Positions 47,617 through 56,792 are shown, counted from the first letter of the stretch. The stretch: DNA of 64,000 bases from Marinomonas sp. THO17 (GCF_040436405.1 NZ_AP031575.1:1616501-1680500), one strand, 5' to 3'. The notes: generated from the letters alone by a model not told the origin. Program-made: numbers and translations.

Positions 47617-48392
47617 AGTAAGCCCTCATGCCACTTAGGAAAAACTCTCAGTAGATTACCATAGCTGTCGACAGCAATCTGCTCTACTTCTTCCATCCTA
47701 ATTTGAGCAACATGTTGCGCTACTTGAATTACAGACAGGGGTGTATTAATTTTCCCCTGCTTACCACACAATGGCATATCTGGTGAATCCGTTTCTAGTA
47801 CATAAGCTTGTCGGTCAAGGGCTGCCAATACACGCTGGGCTTTTTTGGCTCGCGGATACGTAATAGTGCCACCTATACCCAACACAAAACCCAATTCCAA
47901 AAAGCGTTGCGCCTGTTCATAACTTCCGTTAAATGCATGTATGACACCGCCACATTTCAAACCAACTCGACGCAATAATTGATATACCAAGTCATAACTT
48001 TTACGTGCATGAATCACTACTGGCAAATTCAAACTTTTTGCTATCTGTAATTGACGCGCAAAAAAATCTTTTTGAACGCCCATATCACAAGAGCCTGGCC
48101 AATTATCTAAACCTATTTCACCAATGGCCAATACATCATCAGCTTCACAGGCCTCAGCCAATGCATCCAATTCATCTAGCCTTGCTTGCGATAAAAAGTA
48201 AGGATGCAAACCGTAAGCTATCCGCCACTGTGAATAACGTTTCGACAAACGACTCAGCGTTCGCCAAGAAGCCGCCGTCGTGGCCGGTACCAAAAAGCCT
48301 TTTATCCCCGCCGCCTCACAGCTCAACATTAACTCATCACGAGTCTGATCAAACACACTAAAATCAAGATGACAATGGCTATCAATAAACAT
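47613..48392 (-). CDS. TatD family metal-dependent hydrolase
   Basis: 259 residues, TIM-barrel amidohydrolase. FIDSHCHLDF holds the first metal histidines, IGEIGLDNW the bridging Glu, VIHARKSYD and GVIHAFNGS further His ligands, and LETDSPDMP the final Asp. Homologues are 3'-5' DNases or related hydrolases. The ATG at 48392 is used; two codons upstream is a TTG. The RmlD-like gene overlaps its stop. Confidence 0.9.
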   Translation of the reverse strand: MFIDSHCHLDFSVFDQTRDELMLSCEAAGIKGFLVPATTAASWRTLSRLSKRYSQWRIAYGLHPYFLSQARLDELDALAEACEADDVLAIGEIGLDNWPGSCDMGVQKDFFARQLQIAKSLNLPVVIHARKSYDLVYQLLRRVGLKCGGVIHAFNGSYEQAQRFLELGFVLGIGGTITYPRAKKAQRVLAALDRQAYVLETDSPDMPLCGKQGKINTPLSVIQVAQHVAQIRMEEVEQIAVDSYGNLLRVFPKWHEGLL

Positions 48393-48470
48393 ATACAAAA
48401 GATTACATTATTTATAATGCTAATGGCTAGCTTAAATTTTAGCCAGAAAACAAAAAGTTTTACGCCCAAT

Positions 48471-48501
48471 AAAAAAAGCCGCGACTCAGTCGCGGCTTTT
48501 T
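48471..48501 (-). terminator. rho-independent terminator after pckA
   Basis: GCCGCGACT pairs with AGTCGCGGC in a tight hairpin flanked by A7 and T5, 25 bp after the pckA stop. Probably works on both strands. Confidence 0.9.
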
Positions 48502-48525
48502 CAAAAAACTATATGAAATAAGCAA

Positions 48526-50082
48526 TTACAGCGCTGGACCAGCCTTTACGATGGCTTCAGATACCGTATCAAACTTCTTAAAGTTTTCCACAAACTGTGC
48601 AATCAAGTTTTTCGCTTGAGCCTCATACGCTGCTTGATCAGACCAGGTCTTACGAGGATTTAAAAGTACAGTATCCACACCAGGAACCTGAGTCGGCACA
48701 TCCAAATTCACATCGGCTAAATGCTCCGTTTCTACATCCGCTAGAGCGCCAGACTGAATCGCAGCAATCACAGCACGCGTGGTTGGAATGCTAAAACGTT
48801 TTCCGCCTTGTCCATGTGCGCCACCAGTCCAACCAGTATTGACCAAGTAAACCTTACTGCCAAACTCTTCAATACGCTTAATCAAGAGATCAGCATAAAC
48901 GTCAGCAGAGCGAGGGAAAAAAGGCGCGCCAAAACAAGTTGAGAAGGTGGATTTAATACCTGTACCAGCCCCCATTTCAGTGGAACCGACCAAAGCTGTG
49001 TAACCGCTCAAAAAATGGTAGGCAGCTGCTTCCTTACTTAAAATAGAAACAGGTGGCAAAACGCCTGTTAAATCGCAAGTTAAGAAAATGATAGCATTTG
49101 GCTCACCAGCACGATTCTCTGGTGCTCGCTTCTCAATGTGCTCTCGCGGATAACCCGCGCGACCATTTTGTGTCAAAGAAGTGTCCGTGTAATCTGCTAC
49201 ACGTGTCTCAGGGTCCAGTACCACATTTTCAACAATCGTACCGAACTTAATTGCATCCCAAATGATAGGCTCGTTCTTTTTCGATAGATCAATAGTCTTA
49301 GCATAACAGCCGCCTTCAATGTTGAAGACAGTATCTTTTCCCCAACCATGCTCATCATCACCAATAAGAAAACGCTCAGGGTCTGCAGACAGAGTTGTTT
49401 TGCCAGTACCAGATAAACCAAAGAATAAGGTCACGTCTTCATTTGTCCCAACGTTTGCAGCACAATGCATAGGTAACACATCATAAGCAGGTAACAAGAA
49501 GTTTTGCACCGAAAACATGGCTTTTTTCATTTCACCAGCGTAACGCATACCTGCAATCAATACCTTGCGTTCAGCAAAATTCAAAATCACACAACCATCA
49601 GAATTCGTGCCGTCCCTTTCTGGCTCACAAACAAAACCTGGCGCATTTAGAATTTGCCATTCACCTTTATTGTTTGGATTATAAGCATCTGGACGAATGA
49701 ACAAATTACGACCAAACAAATGATGCCAAGCGGTCTCAGTTCTCATGATAACTGGAAGATAATATTCATCGCCCGCACCAACGTGAATATTTGATAGATA
49801 CGTTTCTTCGCCATCCAAATAAGCGGTTACACGCTCCCATAAAGGAGCAAATTTTGTTTCTGGAAATGGACGATTCACAGGTCCCCAGTGAATACTATCT
49901 TTACTGGATGCTTCTTCTACAATAAAGCGATCCATTGGAGAACGACCTGTACGAGCACCCGTTTCAACAACAAGTGCTCCATTATCGGCTAGAACCCCTT
50001 CGCCATTTTGCAATGCCTTTTCCACTAACTGCGATGTGGTTAGGTTCTTGTGAATTCTAGTAACTTCCGATGCGGAGTTCAT
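48526..50082 (-). CDS. pckA: phosphoenolpyruvate carboxykinase (ATP)
   Basis: 518-residue gluconeogenic enzyme converting oxaloacetate and ATP to PEP, CO2 and [20 protein letters not shown] near the N-terminus, [16 protein letters not shown] (kinase-1a) and GDDEHGWG (kinase-2) are PckA hallmarks, and [20 protein letters not shown] holds the metal-binding Lys. It is divergent from gnd across a 503-bp region, placing a gluconeogenic and a pentose-phosphate gene under possibly shared control. Confidence 0.97.
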   Translation of the reverse strand: MNSASEVTRIHKNLTTSQLVEKALQNGEGVLADNGALVVETGARTGRSPMDRFIVEEASSKDSIHWGPVNRPFPETKFAPLWERVTAYLDGEETYLSNIHVGAGDEYYLPVIMRTETAWHHLFGRNLFIRPDAYNPNNKGEWQILNAPGFVCEPERDGTNSDGCVILNFAERKVLIAGMRYAGEMKKAMFSVQNFLLPAYDVLPMHCAANVGTNEDVTLFFGLSGTGKTTLSADPERFLIGDDEHGWGKDTVFNIEGGCYAKTIDLSKKNEPIIWDAIKFGTIVENVVLDPETRVADYTDTSLTQNGRAGYPREHIEKRAPENRAGEPNAIIFLTCDLTGVLPPVSILSKEAAAYHFLSGYTALVGSTEMGAGTGIKSTFSTCFGAPFFPRSADVYADLLIKRIEEFGSKVYLVNTGWTGGAHGQGGKRFSIPTTRAVIAAIQSGALADVETEHLADVNLDVPTQVPGVDTVLLNPRKTWSDQAAYEAQAKNLIAQFVENFKKFDTVSEAIVKAGPAL

Positions 50083-50585
50083 TACGCTTAATCCTCTGTA
50101 CGATAAGGTTTGAGTGGGTTTTTGTTATATCTTTGGAAAGATTTTTATCTGCAAAAATTATAGTAACAAAAGATTCTAAAAAAACATATTGTTATAACGA
50201 AGTGTTATTTTATTACCATTTTGAAAATCAATGATAAGGCTTAAATCTTTGTTTTTTATATAATTATTCTAATCTCCTCATTTTTAAAGGTTAAATAAAC
50301 ATAGAAATGCTGAAATAGTGAACAATATTTCTGTAGTTTTCTTTCTTTTTGGTAGTCTTTCTACTAAAAAGAAATCCAATCACCAAATAATGCATAGAAA
50401 AATTAAGGGATAATTTTGTAAAATTTTACGACTATCACCCTACAGTCTTTAAGACTACTTGCCATCACTCTCATTTTTTTCTCGTTTTTTAGTTTTTTAT
50501 CCCTCTTATTGCCTCCTGCAATTTCCCACTTCATGGTAAGATTATTTCTTCAATCCCCAATTGTTCAAAAGGTTGAGCGAAATTT
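50083..50585. other. 503-bp AT-rich divergent regulatory region between pckA and gnd
   Basis: No coding frame is supported. It holds a 14-bp inverted repeat with a 5-nt loop (50342-50374, TTTCTTTTTGGTAG against CTACTAAAAAGAAA, one G-T), a 12-bp palindrome GTAAAATTTTAC (50418-50429) and AGTCTT-T-AAGACT (50444-50456). These are candidate operators or structured leader parts. The palindrome is loosely similar to HexR sites but has even symmetry, so I do not assign it. Confidence 0.55.
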
Positions 50586-52109
50586 ATGTTAGAAACGAAT
50601 CAGAACTGCAATATAGGATTTGTCGGCCTGGGTGTCATGGGAAAAAACTTGGCCTTAAACTTAGCTGATCACGGCTATCGAGTTGCAGGTTTTGATCTGG
50701 ACACGCATAAAGTACAAGATGTTTTAGCCACAGAAGCAGCTGAGCGTCCAGACGCTTCCGCTCCAGCCAGAATCATCGGCTGTGACAGCATGGAAGACAT
50801 GCTATCTAACCTAGTAAAACCACGCGTTATTGTTGTGTTGGTACCTGCTGGTGAGCCGGTTGACGCCGTCTGCGAAAGTTTAATCAAAGCCGGTCTTGAA
50901 GCAGATGACATAGTAGTCGACTGCGGTAACAGCCAATGGACAGATACCATTCGTCGTGAAGCGGACTACAAAGAAAAGTTTAAGTTTTTCGGTACTGCAG
51001 TTTCCGGTGGCGAAGTCGGGGCACGCTTTGGACCATCTTTAATGCCTGGTGGTGATGCAAATTCTTGGAAATATTTGCAACCTATGTGGGAAGCCGTGGC
51101 GGCCAAAGTTGATAAAAATGGCAACCCCATCGTCAGTAACACACCTGGGAAACCAGTGACTGAGGGCGAACCTTGTACAGCGTATCTTGGTCCTGACGGA
51201 GCAGGCCATTATGTTAAAATGGTTCACAATGGCATTGAATACGCAGACATGCAATTGATTTGTGAAGCTTATCATTTATTACGTTCACTATTAGGTTACG
51301 AACCAGAAGAGATCGGCAAGCTATTTGAAAAATGGAATGAAGGGGTATTGAACAGTTATTTGGTAGAAATTACCGCCGACATTTTACAGCAATACGATCA
51401 CAAAACAGGGGCGCCTTTGGTTGATATGATTCTCGACAGTGCAGGTCAAAAAGGCACTGGTCGTTGGACCTCTATCAGCGCTACACAAATGGGAGTTCCT
51501 GCTGGTATTATCAGTGAATCTGTTTACGCACGTGCACTAAGCACCCTGACGATAGAACGCGAACACGCAGCAGACAAATTAGTTGCCGATGTGGAAAGTG
51601 GTGAGATCGATGCCAGCGAAGTAGAAACGGCGGTTGAAGAAGCGCTGTACTGCGCAAAAATCTGCGCCTACGCACAAGGTTTTCAAATCATGCGAGCTGC
51701 ACAAAAAGAATACAACTGGACGCTTAATTTCAGTGATATCGCCAAAATATGGCGTGGTGGTTGTATCATTCGCGCTTCCTTCTTACAAAAGATTGCCGAT
51801 GCATTTACTGACAATTCAGATTTAGAAAACCTGTTATTAAGTGACTACTTTGCTGATGCCATGGCAAGTAAACAAAAAGGCTTGCGTAAGGCCGTTGTAC
51901 TAGCTGCACAATCTGGCATTCCTACACCATCTTTCTTCTCCGCATTAGCCTACTTTGATGGCTACCGTTCGGAAGTGGTGCCTGCCAATTTATTGCAAGC
52001 ACAACGCGACTATTTTGGTGCTCACAGCTACGAAAGAATTGACAGCGAAGCTGGTCAGAAATACCACACTTACTGGCAAGAAGAAGGTCGTCCGGAACGA
52101 CCGATTTAA
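50586..52109 (+). CDS. gnd: 6-phosphogluconate dehydrogenase (decarboxylating)
   Basis: 507-residue oxidative pentose-phosphate enzyme making ribulose 5-phosphate, CO2 and NAD(P)H. GFVGLGVMGKNLALNLADHGY binds the coenzyme, and VKMVHNGIEYADMQLICEAY holds the catalytic Lys and substrate-binding His/Asn. GQKGTGRWTSISA and IWRGGCIIRA are further family blocks. It is longer than the 468-residue E. coli form, with extra residues around VDKNGNPIVSNTPGKPVTEGEPC. It ends in a shared terminator with trmJ. Confidence 0.96.
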   Translation: MLETNQNCNIGFVGLGVMGKNLALNLADHGYRVAGFDLDTHKVQDVLATEAAERPDASAPARIIGCDSMEDMLSNLVKPRVIVVLVPAGEPVDAVCESLIKAGLEADDIVVDCGNSQWTDTIRREADYKEKFKFFGTAVSGGEVGARFGPSLMPGGDANSWKYLQPMWEAVAAKVDKNGNPIVSNTPGKPVTEGEPCTAYLGPDGAGHYVKMVHNGIEYADMQLICEAYHLLRSLLGYEPEEIGKLFEKWNEGVLNSYLVEITADILQQYDHKTGAPLVDMILDSAGQKGTGRWTSISATQMGVPAGIISESVYARALSTLTIEREHAADKLVADVESGEIDASEVETAVEEALYCAKICAYAQGFQIMRAAQKEYNWTLNFSDIAKIWRGGCIIRASFLQKIADAFTDNSDLENLLLSDYFADAMASKQKGLRKAVVLAAQSGIPTPSFFSALAYFDGYRSEVVPANLLQAQRDYFGAHSYERIDSEAGQKYHTYWQEEGRPERPI

Positions 52110-52132
52110 TAAGGTCTTTCTTAATAGTCAAC

Positions 52133-52174
52133 AAAAAACCACCTTATCTCATTTCGAACTAAGGTGGTTTTTTT
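52133..52174. terminator. bidirectional terminator between gnd and trmJ
   Basis: ACCACCTTA (52138-52146) pairs with TAAGGTGGT (52160-52168), flanked by A6 and T7, between convergent stops. Confidence 0.9.
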
Positions 52175-52229
52175 ATTCATACTAGGATGAAATCCTACTC
52201 GATTAACCTATTTTCAAATGGCCAGCAAC

Positions 52230-52952
52230 TTAAGCCTTCATTTGCTTTTCCATTGCCGTTAGCATGCCGCGCAACATACCATATTCTTGTTGATCTAATC
52301 TGGAACGCTGAAACAAACGGCGAAATCTAGGCATCACCTGCATTGGCATGTCTGGATCCAGAAACTCAACGTCCACCAAAACTTTTTCGAGATGTTCTAA
52401 CAAATAATCTACTTGTTCGACTGTGGCGGCAGGCACATCCCATTTATTTTGTACCGCAGGTTCCTCTTGGCTTGCTAAGGTTTTCATACGCAATTCGTAA
52501 GCAATTACTTGTACGGCCGCGGCCAAATTCAATGAACTAAAAGAAGACACAGACGGAATGTGGACATGGTAATGGCATCGCTGTAACTCTTCATTGGTCA
52601 AACCTCTGTCTTCACGACCAAAGACAAACGCCGTTATCAAACCTTCTTTAGACACCAGTTCCGCGGATTCACGAGGGTCCACTAACGGCCATGGGATAGT
52701 ACGCTCACGAGCACTCGTACCAATAACCAACTGACAATCTGTCAAAGCTTCTTCAAGGGTATCCACCACCACAGCATTTTCAAGGATATCCGTCGCCCCA
52801 GAAGCACGACTGATGGCTTCTTGGCTCGGATAATCCCGCGGCGCTACTAAATAAAGATCAACCAAGCCCATGTTTTTCATGGCTCGCGCAGCACCACCTA
52901 TGTTGCCTGGGTGCGAGGTATTCACCAGAACGATGCGAACTGAATTTTGCAT
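52230..52952 (-). CDS. trmJ: tRNA (cytidine/uridine-32-2'-O-)-methyltransferase
   Basis: 240-residue SPOUT methyltransferase that 2'-O-methylates position 32 of tRNAs. RIVLVNTSHPGNIGGAARAMKNMGL at the N-terminus, FVFGREDRGLTNEELQRCHYHVHIPS and SLNLAAAVQVIAYELR form the knot. A C-terminal extension after about residue 165 matches the longer TrmJ form. It is divergent from suhB, the same arrangement as in E. coli. Confidence 0.95.
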   Translation of the reverse strand: MQNSVRIVLVNTSHPGNIGGAARAMKNMGLVDLYLVAPRDYPSQEAISRASGATDILENAVVVDTLEEALTDCQLVIGTSARERTIPWPLVDPRESAELVSKEGLITAFVFGREDRGLTNEELQRCHYHVHIPSVSSFSSLNLAAAVQVIAYELRMKTLASQEEPAVQNKWDVPAATVEQVDYLLEHLEKVLVDVEFLDPDMPMQVMPRFRRLFQRSRLDQQEYGMLRGMLTAMEKQMKA

Positions 52953-53049
52953 TTTGTCAGTAACTCATATTGGAATCGGTTTAAGTCGGGCTATGTTACC
53001 AGAAAAATATATCTATTCTGTATTTGTTTAGTTTTTCGCCAACTTCCCT

Positions 53050-53076
53050 CTAGCCTAAGCAGAATTTTTAGGCTAG
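53050..53076. repeat. 9-bp perfect inverted repeat between trmJ and suhB
   Basis: CTAGCCTAA and TTAGGCTAG separated by 9 bp, in the divergent promoter region. A TAGAAT -10 like hexamer for suhB overlaps the right arm. Candidate operator. Confidence 0.55.
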
Positions 53077-53122
53077 AATTCGCGATCAAATTTTGGCCGT
53101 TAGACCTTTTTGTTTGACCGCC

Positions 53123-53134
53123 CGCTCTTTAACA
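53123..53134 (+). promoter_or_regulatory. boxA-like antitermination element in the suhB leader
   Basis: CGCTCTTTAACA matches the rrn boxA core (GCTCTTTAACA) at all eleven core positions. It lies 77 nt upstream of the suhB start. In E. coli the suhB 5' UTR contains a boxA through which Nus factors including SuhB repress suhB, so this is probably an autoregulatory site. Confidence 0.75.
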
Positions 53135-53150
53135 CTTTATCTGGCAACTT

Positions 53151-53173
53151 GCTTACTCTCACAAAGAGTAAGC
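53151..53173 (+). promoter_or_regulatory. perfect 9-bp stem-loop downstream of boxA
   Basis: GCTTACTCT, loop CACAA, AGAGTAAGC. It lies 16 nt after boxA and 37 nt before the suhB ATG. The boxA-then-hairpin order resembles lambda nut sites rather than rrn leaders; the role is inferred. Confidence 0.6.
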
Positions 53174-53210
53174 TGTGCATACTTAATGACAAATAAATTG
53201 ACGGTAAATT

Positions 53211-53999
53211 ATGCAACCTAGAATCAATGTCGCACTAAAAGCAGCTCGTGCCGCTGCAGAATACATAGTTCACTCACAAGAGAAATTATTATTTGATAAA
53301 GAACAAGGTAAATCTGCTGCTGAAGTTTACGCTGCGGTTTGTTCTGGTGCAGAACGCAGCATTGTTTACCATTTGGAAAAAGCCTACCCAGCCGACACCA
53401 TTACGACTCGCTTACAAGGTAATGTACAAACGGGTGAAGAAGGTGAATGGGTAATTGATGCTATCCAAGGTCAACACCTATTTTCTCGCGGTCTAGCAGG
53501 CCACGTTATTACCATCAGCTATTTGGTTGCCGGAAAAGTAGAGCACGCTCTTGTGCTTAACCCTCACACCCGCGATGAATTTTACGCCAGCAAAGGTCGT
53601 GGTGCTTACCTTAACAACTCACGTATTCGTAGCAGTGCTGCACGTTCGTTAGAAAACACTACCTTAGCTGCTCAGTTTCCAGCGACAGATCGCACTCAAC
53701 CTTTCTTAGCAGGCCAATTGGCTACCCTATCTGACTTAGCACAACAAGGTGCTCGTGTTGTTATGCAAGATGCGCCCGCTCTTATGATGGCAAACGTGGC
53801 TGCAGGCCGTTTGGATGCTGCATGGGGAATTAAATTACAAGAATGGGAAATGCAAGCTCCATTGTTTATCGCTAAAGAAGCAGGCGCATTGATTGCCGCT
53901 TTTGATGGCTCACCCAAACTCGACTCTGGTGATGTATTGTGTGCTGCGCCACGTTTGTTTAAAAGCTTATTGCCTCTACTAAATAAGCACATTAAATAA
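53211..53999 (+). CDS. suhB: SuhB-like protein, inositol monophosphatase fold with lost metal ligands
   Basis: 262 residues aligning end to end with E. coli SuhB (start INVALKAARAAAEYIV, later VIDAIQGQ and SKGRGAYLNNSRIR). E. coli metal ligands are E67, D84, D87 and D212. Here E67 is Arg67, D87 is Gln86 and D212 is Glu213; only D84 (Asp83) remains. The TNVD segment reads AAVC, losing that Asp too. Phosphatase activity is therefore unlikely. In E. coli SuhB also acts as a Nus factor in rRNA antitermination without needing catalysis, and the leader here has a boxA. The weak ribosome site (ACGGTA) may suit translational control. Confidence 0.9.
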   Translation: MQPRINVALKAARAAAEYIVHSQEKLLFDKEQGKSAAEVYAAVCSGAERSIVYHLEKAYPADTITTRLQGNVQTGEEGEWVIDAIQGQHLFSRGLAGHVITISYLVAGKVEHALVLNPHTRDEFYASKGRGAYLNNSRIRSSAARSLENTTLAAQFPATDRTQPFLAGQLATLSDLAQQGARVVMQDAPALMMANVAAGRLDAAWGIKLQEWEMQAPLFIAKEAGALIAAFDGSPKLDSGDVLCAAPRLFKSLLPLLNKHIK

Positions 54000-54017
54000 G
54001 CTATTAAAAAATATAAG

Positions 54018-54054
54018 AAGGCCCTGAAACGCATTGCGATCAGGGCCTTTTTTT
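54018..54054 (+). terminator. rho-independent terminator after suhB
   Basis: AAGGCCCTGA pairs with TCAGGGCCTT around a 12-nt loop, followed by more T residues. It also lies before the stop of the convergent oxidoreductase gene. Confidence 0.9.
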
Positions 54055-54068
54055 ATAAAAACTATATA

Positions 54069-55109
54069 TTAATGTTTATGATGATTGTGTTCATGATGAT
54101 GGTGATGCACATCCTCATCTAAAGGCATTTCTTCCCCGGGGTAATAAAGCCCTATATCTTGCCTAACTTCATCTAAAGTGGCGATCAATTCTAAACTATC
54201 CTGCCAACTGTGATTTGGACTCTGTAACAAGCCCTCTTCTATGCACCGGTTCACTTCTTCAACTTCAAACTGATACCCCATGCCAGGAAAATCAAACTCT
54301 ACAGCACGTTCGTTGTTATCTGAATCCACAATACGACAAGACTTGGCGCAGAACCATTCTGAATCGATTTCTATGTAACCTTTGGTGCCGGATAAAATCG
54401 CACGGTTTGGATGGCAAGAAATCAAAGAGGCTTCCAATGAGGCTAACTGCCCACTTTCCCACCCCAACAAAATTTGCTCAAACACATCTACTTCAGTATC
54501 CCCAATGACGGCTTGGTTTTGTACGAAATCAGGCTTACCAAAAAACAACTGAGCCAAGAAGACAGGATAAATCCCCACGTCCAATAAAGCGCCGCCACCC
54601 AATTCTAAATTCATCAGCCTGTGTTCAGGATCGTTTGGCGCTAGAAAATTGAAACTCGCTTGAACACTTTGTAGGTTGCCAATTTCCCCTTCTTCAACCC
54701 ATTCTAACACTTGTTCAATCACCGGATTAAAGCGTGTCCACATAGCTTCCATAACAAACACTTGATGAACCTCAGCCAACTCATAAAGCTCACTTGATTG
54801 TGTTTCGTTCAGGGTAAAAGGTTTTTCACACAATACGGATTTGCCTGCAAGAATACAGGCTTTTACTAATTCATAATGATGCACATGAGGTGTGGCAATA
54901 TAAATCACATCCACTTCATGACTGTTAATCAAGGAAAAATAATCAACAAAGGCCAGTTCAATATCGTATTTACTAGAAAACGCATCTGCAGAAGACTTAT
55001 TTCTGGAAGCAACTGCGCGTAATTCACCGGATTTCACGTAGCAAAAGTCACTCGCAAAAGCATTAGCGATTTGCCCTGTCCCGATAATTCCCCAGCGTAA
55101 AGTATTCAT
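54069..55109 (-). CDS. Gfo/Idh/MocA family oxidoreductase with His-rich tail
   Basis: 346 residues. LRWGIIGTGQIANAFASDF is the NAD(P)-binding start, VLCEKPFTLN holds the conserved Lys of the EKP motif, and GGGALLDVGIYP the catalytic-region block. It resembles trans-dihydrodiol/xylose dehydrogenase type members; the substrate is unknown. The last 12 residues are HHHHHEHNHHKH, a probable metal-binding tail. The ATG at 55109 follows GGGGGGAAGCG; a start 17 codons upstream lacks family similarity. Confidence 0.9.
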   Translation of the reverse strand: MNTLRWGIIGTGQIANAFASDFCYVKSGELRAVASRNKSSADAFSSKYDIELAFVDYFSLINSHEVDVIYIATPHVHHYELVKACILAGKSVLCEKPFTLNETQSSELYELAEVHQVFVMEAMWTRFNPVIEQVLEWVEEGEIGNLQSVQASFNFLAPNDPEHRLMNLELGGGALLDVGIYPVFLAQLFFGKPDFVQNQAVIGDTEVDVFEQILLGWESGQLASLEASLISCHPNRAILSGTKGYIEIDSEWFCAKSCRIVDSDNNERAVEFDFPGMGYQFEVEEVNRCIEEGLLQSPNHSWQDSLELIATLDEVRQDIGLYYPGEEMPLDEDVHHHHHEHNHHKH

Positions 55110-55191
55110 CGCTTCCCCCCTTATTAAAATCAGCCTAGTAAGCCAAGTGATCAGCTGCAAAAAGCGCGCCTAAGTGTGACTTCATTAACCA

Positions 55192-55857
55192 TTATAGTCC
55201 ACCGCCATTTTCTAATTTTTGAATTCGATCAATTATCTGTGCAACTTGTGCTTCAAGTTCATTCACTCGTGCCGCTAAAATGAGTGACTCTTCTTCTATT
55301 TGTAAAGCGTTATCTTCATCTCTTGCGACAAGTTGTTGGTCTTGATGCGAGCCGAAACACTCTTGGTAGCGCTGCTCTCTTTTACCCGCTTGCTTAGGTA
55401 GAAGTGTCACAAAAGGACCTCCTTGCATCTTTTGCAGTTCTGTTAAGGCCGTTTCGACTTCGTCAAGATCATGAAAATCATATAAACGACCACTGCGGGA
55501 TCTCAGTTCACCCGGTGTTTGCGCTCCTCGCAAAAACAACATGCAGAGAATAGCCGTTTGACCATTATTAAATTGCAAATCTGAAAATTCACTGTTGCAA
55601 AATCTGTGTTGATACTTGCTCACTCGACTGTGAGAGCCAGTCACCTCTATTACCAAGCCTCGTGCAACCAATACATCTAACGCTTGTGCAATGGTAGACT
55701 CTGATAAAGTCATAACAGGATCACGATTGGATTTCTGATTACAGGCAGACTGCAAAGAATTCAAGCTAAGGGGATAATACTCTGGAGTAGTAATGGCCTT
55801 TTCGATCAAGCTGCCAATTACTCGCATTTCAATGGTATTCAATTCATAGAAATTCAT
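55192..55857 (-). CDS. YceH family protein (DUF480)
   Basis: 221 residues. LNTIEMRVIGSLIEKAITTPEYYPLSLNSLQSACNQKSNRDPVM is the characteristic N-terminal winged-helix block, and RGAQTPGELRSRSGRLYDF the second. A short coiled coil (about 190-217) closes the protein. Function is not established. Ribosome site GGGAGAAAGGG precedes the ATG, 13 bp after the sterol-desaturase-like gene on the same strand. Confidence 0.92.
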   Translation of the reverse strand: MNFYELNTIEMRVIGSLIEKAITTPEYYPLSLNSLQSACNQKSNRDPVMTLSESTIAQALDVLVARGLVIEVTGSHSRVSKYQHRFCNSEFSDLQFNNGQTAILCMLFLRGAQTPGELRSRSGRLYDFHDLDEVETALTELQKMQGGPFVTLLPKQAGKREQRYQECFGSHQDQQLVARDEDNALQIEEESLILAARVNELEAQVAQIIDRIQKLENGGGL

Positions 55858-55870
55858 CCCTTTCTCCCTA

Positions 55871-56656
55871 TCAAGATTTGTGAATCACCAACTTAAAAGG
55901 CATCCATAACAATGCTCTCAAAGACTTTGGCTGGTAAGTTTTGGTTCCTGGTAAACCAATATTTAAAGCATCATCGCCGCCAATTGCTTGCCAACGTTTG
56001 GAGGCAAACAAAGTGTCCCAGATACTGAGAAAAAAACCGAAATTACTATTGGCTTCACTGTTCACACGAGAGTGATGGATACGATGAAAGTCAGGAGTGA
56101 CGATCACTCGCTGCAATACCGCTTCCCACTTAGCAGGCAAACGTGCATTAGTATGATTAAACATAGCAGCAGTGTTTAATAAGATATCAAACAGCAAAAC
56201 AGCAACAACAGGAATGCCAAGCAATAAGATAGCCGTAGCTTTTACCAATAGAGACAAGAGGATTTCAAAGGGATGAAAACGCACCGCCGAACTCACATCG
56301 AGCTCTGGGTCAGTATGATGAACTCGATGCAATCGCCACAACAAAGGGATACGATGAAAAAGCCTGTGTTGCCAATAAATCAAGCAATCCAACATCAATA
56401 TACTCAATACAATCAAACACCAAACAGGCCAATCCAGATGAGATAGCAACCCTATGTCTTGCCCCCAAAAAGCAATCGCACTCAGCAACAAGGGTTGTAC
56501 AAGACGCACACACAAAGCACCAATAAGCAATAAAGCTAAGTTATGATACCAGCGTTGACGCCAGTTCGATAAGCGTCTTCGTGGGCGTAACGTCTGCCAA
56601 GCCAGCAGACTAATTAGCACTGTACAAAACACTGCAAAACGTATTGAGAAATCCAT
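55871..56656 (-). CDS. sterol desaturase / fatty acid hydroxylase family protein
   Basis: 261 residues with about five membrane helices and the di-iron histidine boxes HRLFH, HRVHH and HRIHHS in order. Such integral membrane enzymes hydroxylate or desaturate lipids; the substrate is unknown. The gene is 13 bp upstream of yceH in the same direction, probably one operon. Confidence 0.9.
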   Translation of the reverse strand: MDFSIRFAVFCTVLISLLAWQTLRPRRRLSNWRQRWYHNLALLLIGALCVRLVQPLLLSAIAFWGQDIGLLSHLDWPVWCLIVLSILMLDCLIYWQHRLFHRIPLLWRLHRVHHTDPELDVSSAVRFHPFEILLSLLVKATAILLLGIPVVAVLLFDILLNTAAMFNHTNARLPAKWEAVLQRVIVTPDFHRIHHSRVNSEANSNFGFFLSIWDTLFASKRWQAIGGDDALNIGLPGTKTYQPKSLRALLWMPFKLVIHKS

Positions 56657-56792
56657 CTATTATGACTCTTTTATGGTCACTCAAAGCAAGCATCCGCTTT
56701 AAGCATCTTCTAACGAACTCTGTTATTCCGTGACAAAGTTAAATGTTGATTAAGACTGAATTTAAAAATATAAGTTCCTCTCAGATACTTAT

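Noticed and set aside
48005-48361. 118-codon open frame on plus inside tatD
   Set aside because: Shadow of a clear TatD gene; His/Pro/Leu-rich translation without recognisable motifs.
50418-50429. HexR binding site
   Set aside because: The palindrome has even symmetry and lacks the outer TTACA match; similarity is too loose to name.
54069-54104. Artificial His-tag or vector contamination
   Set aside because: The run is interrupted by Glu, Asn and Lys and continues from native sequence; flanking genes and terminator are natural.
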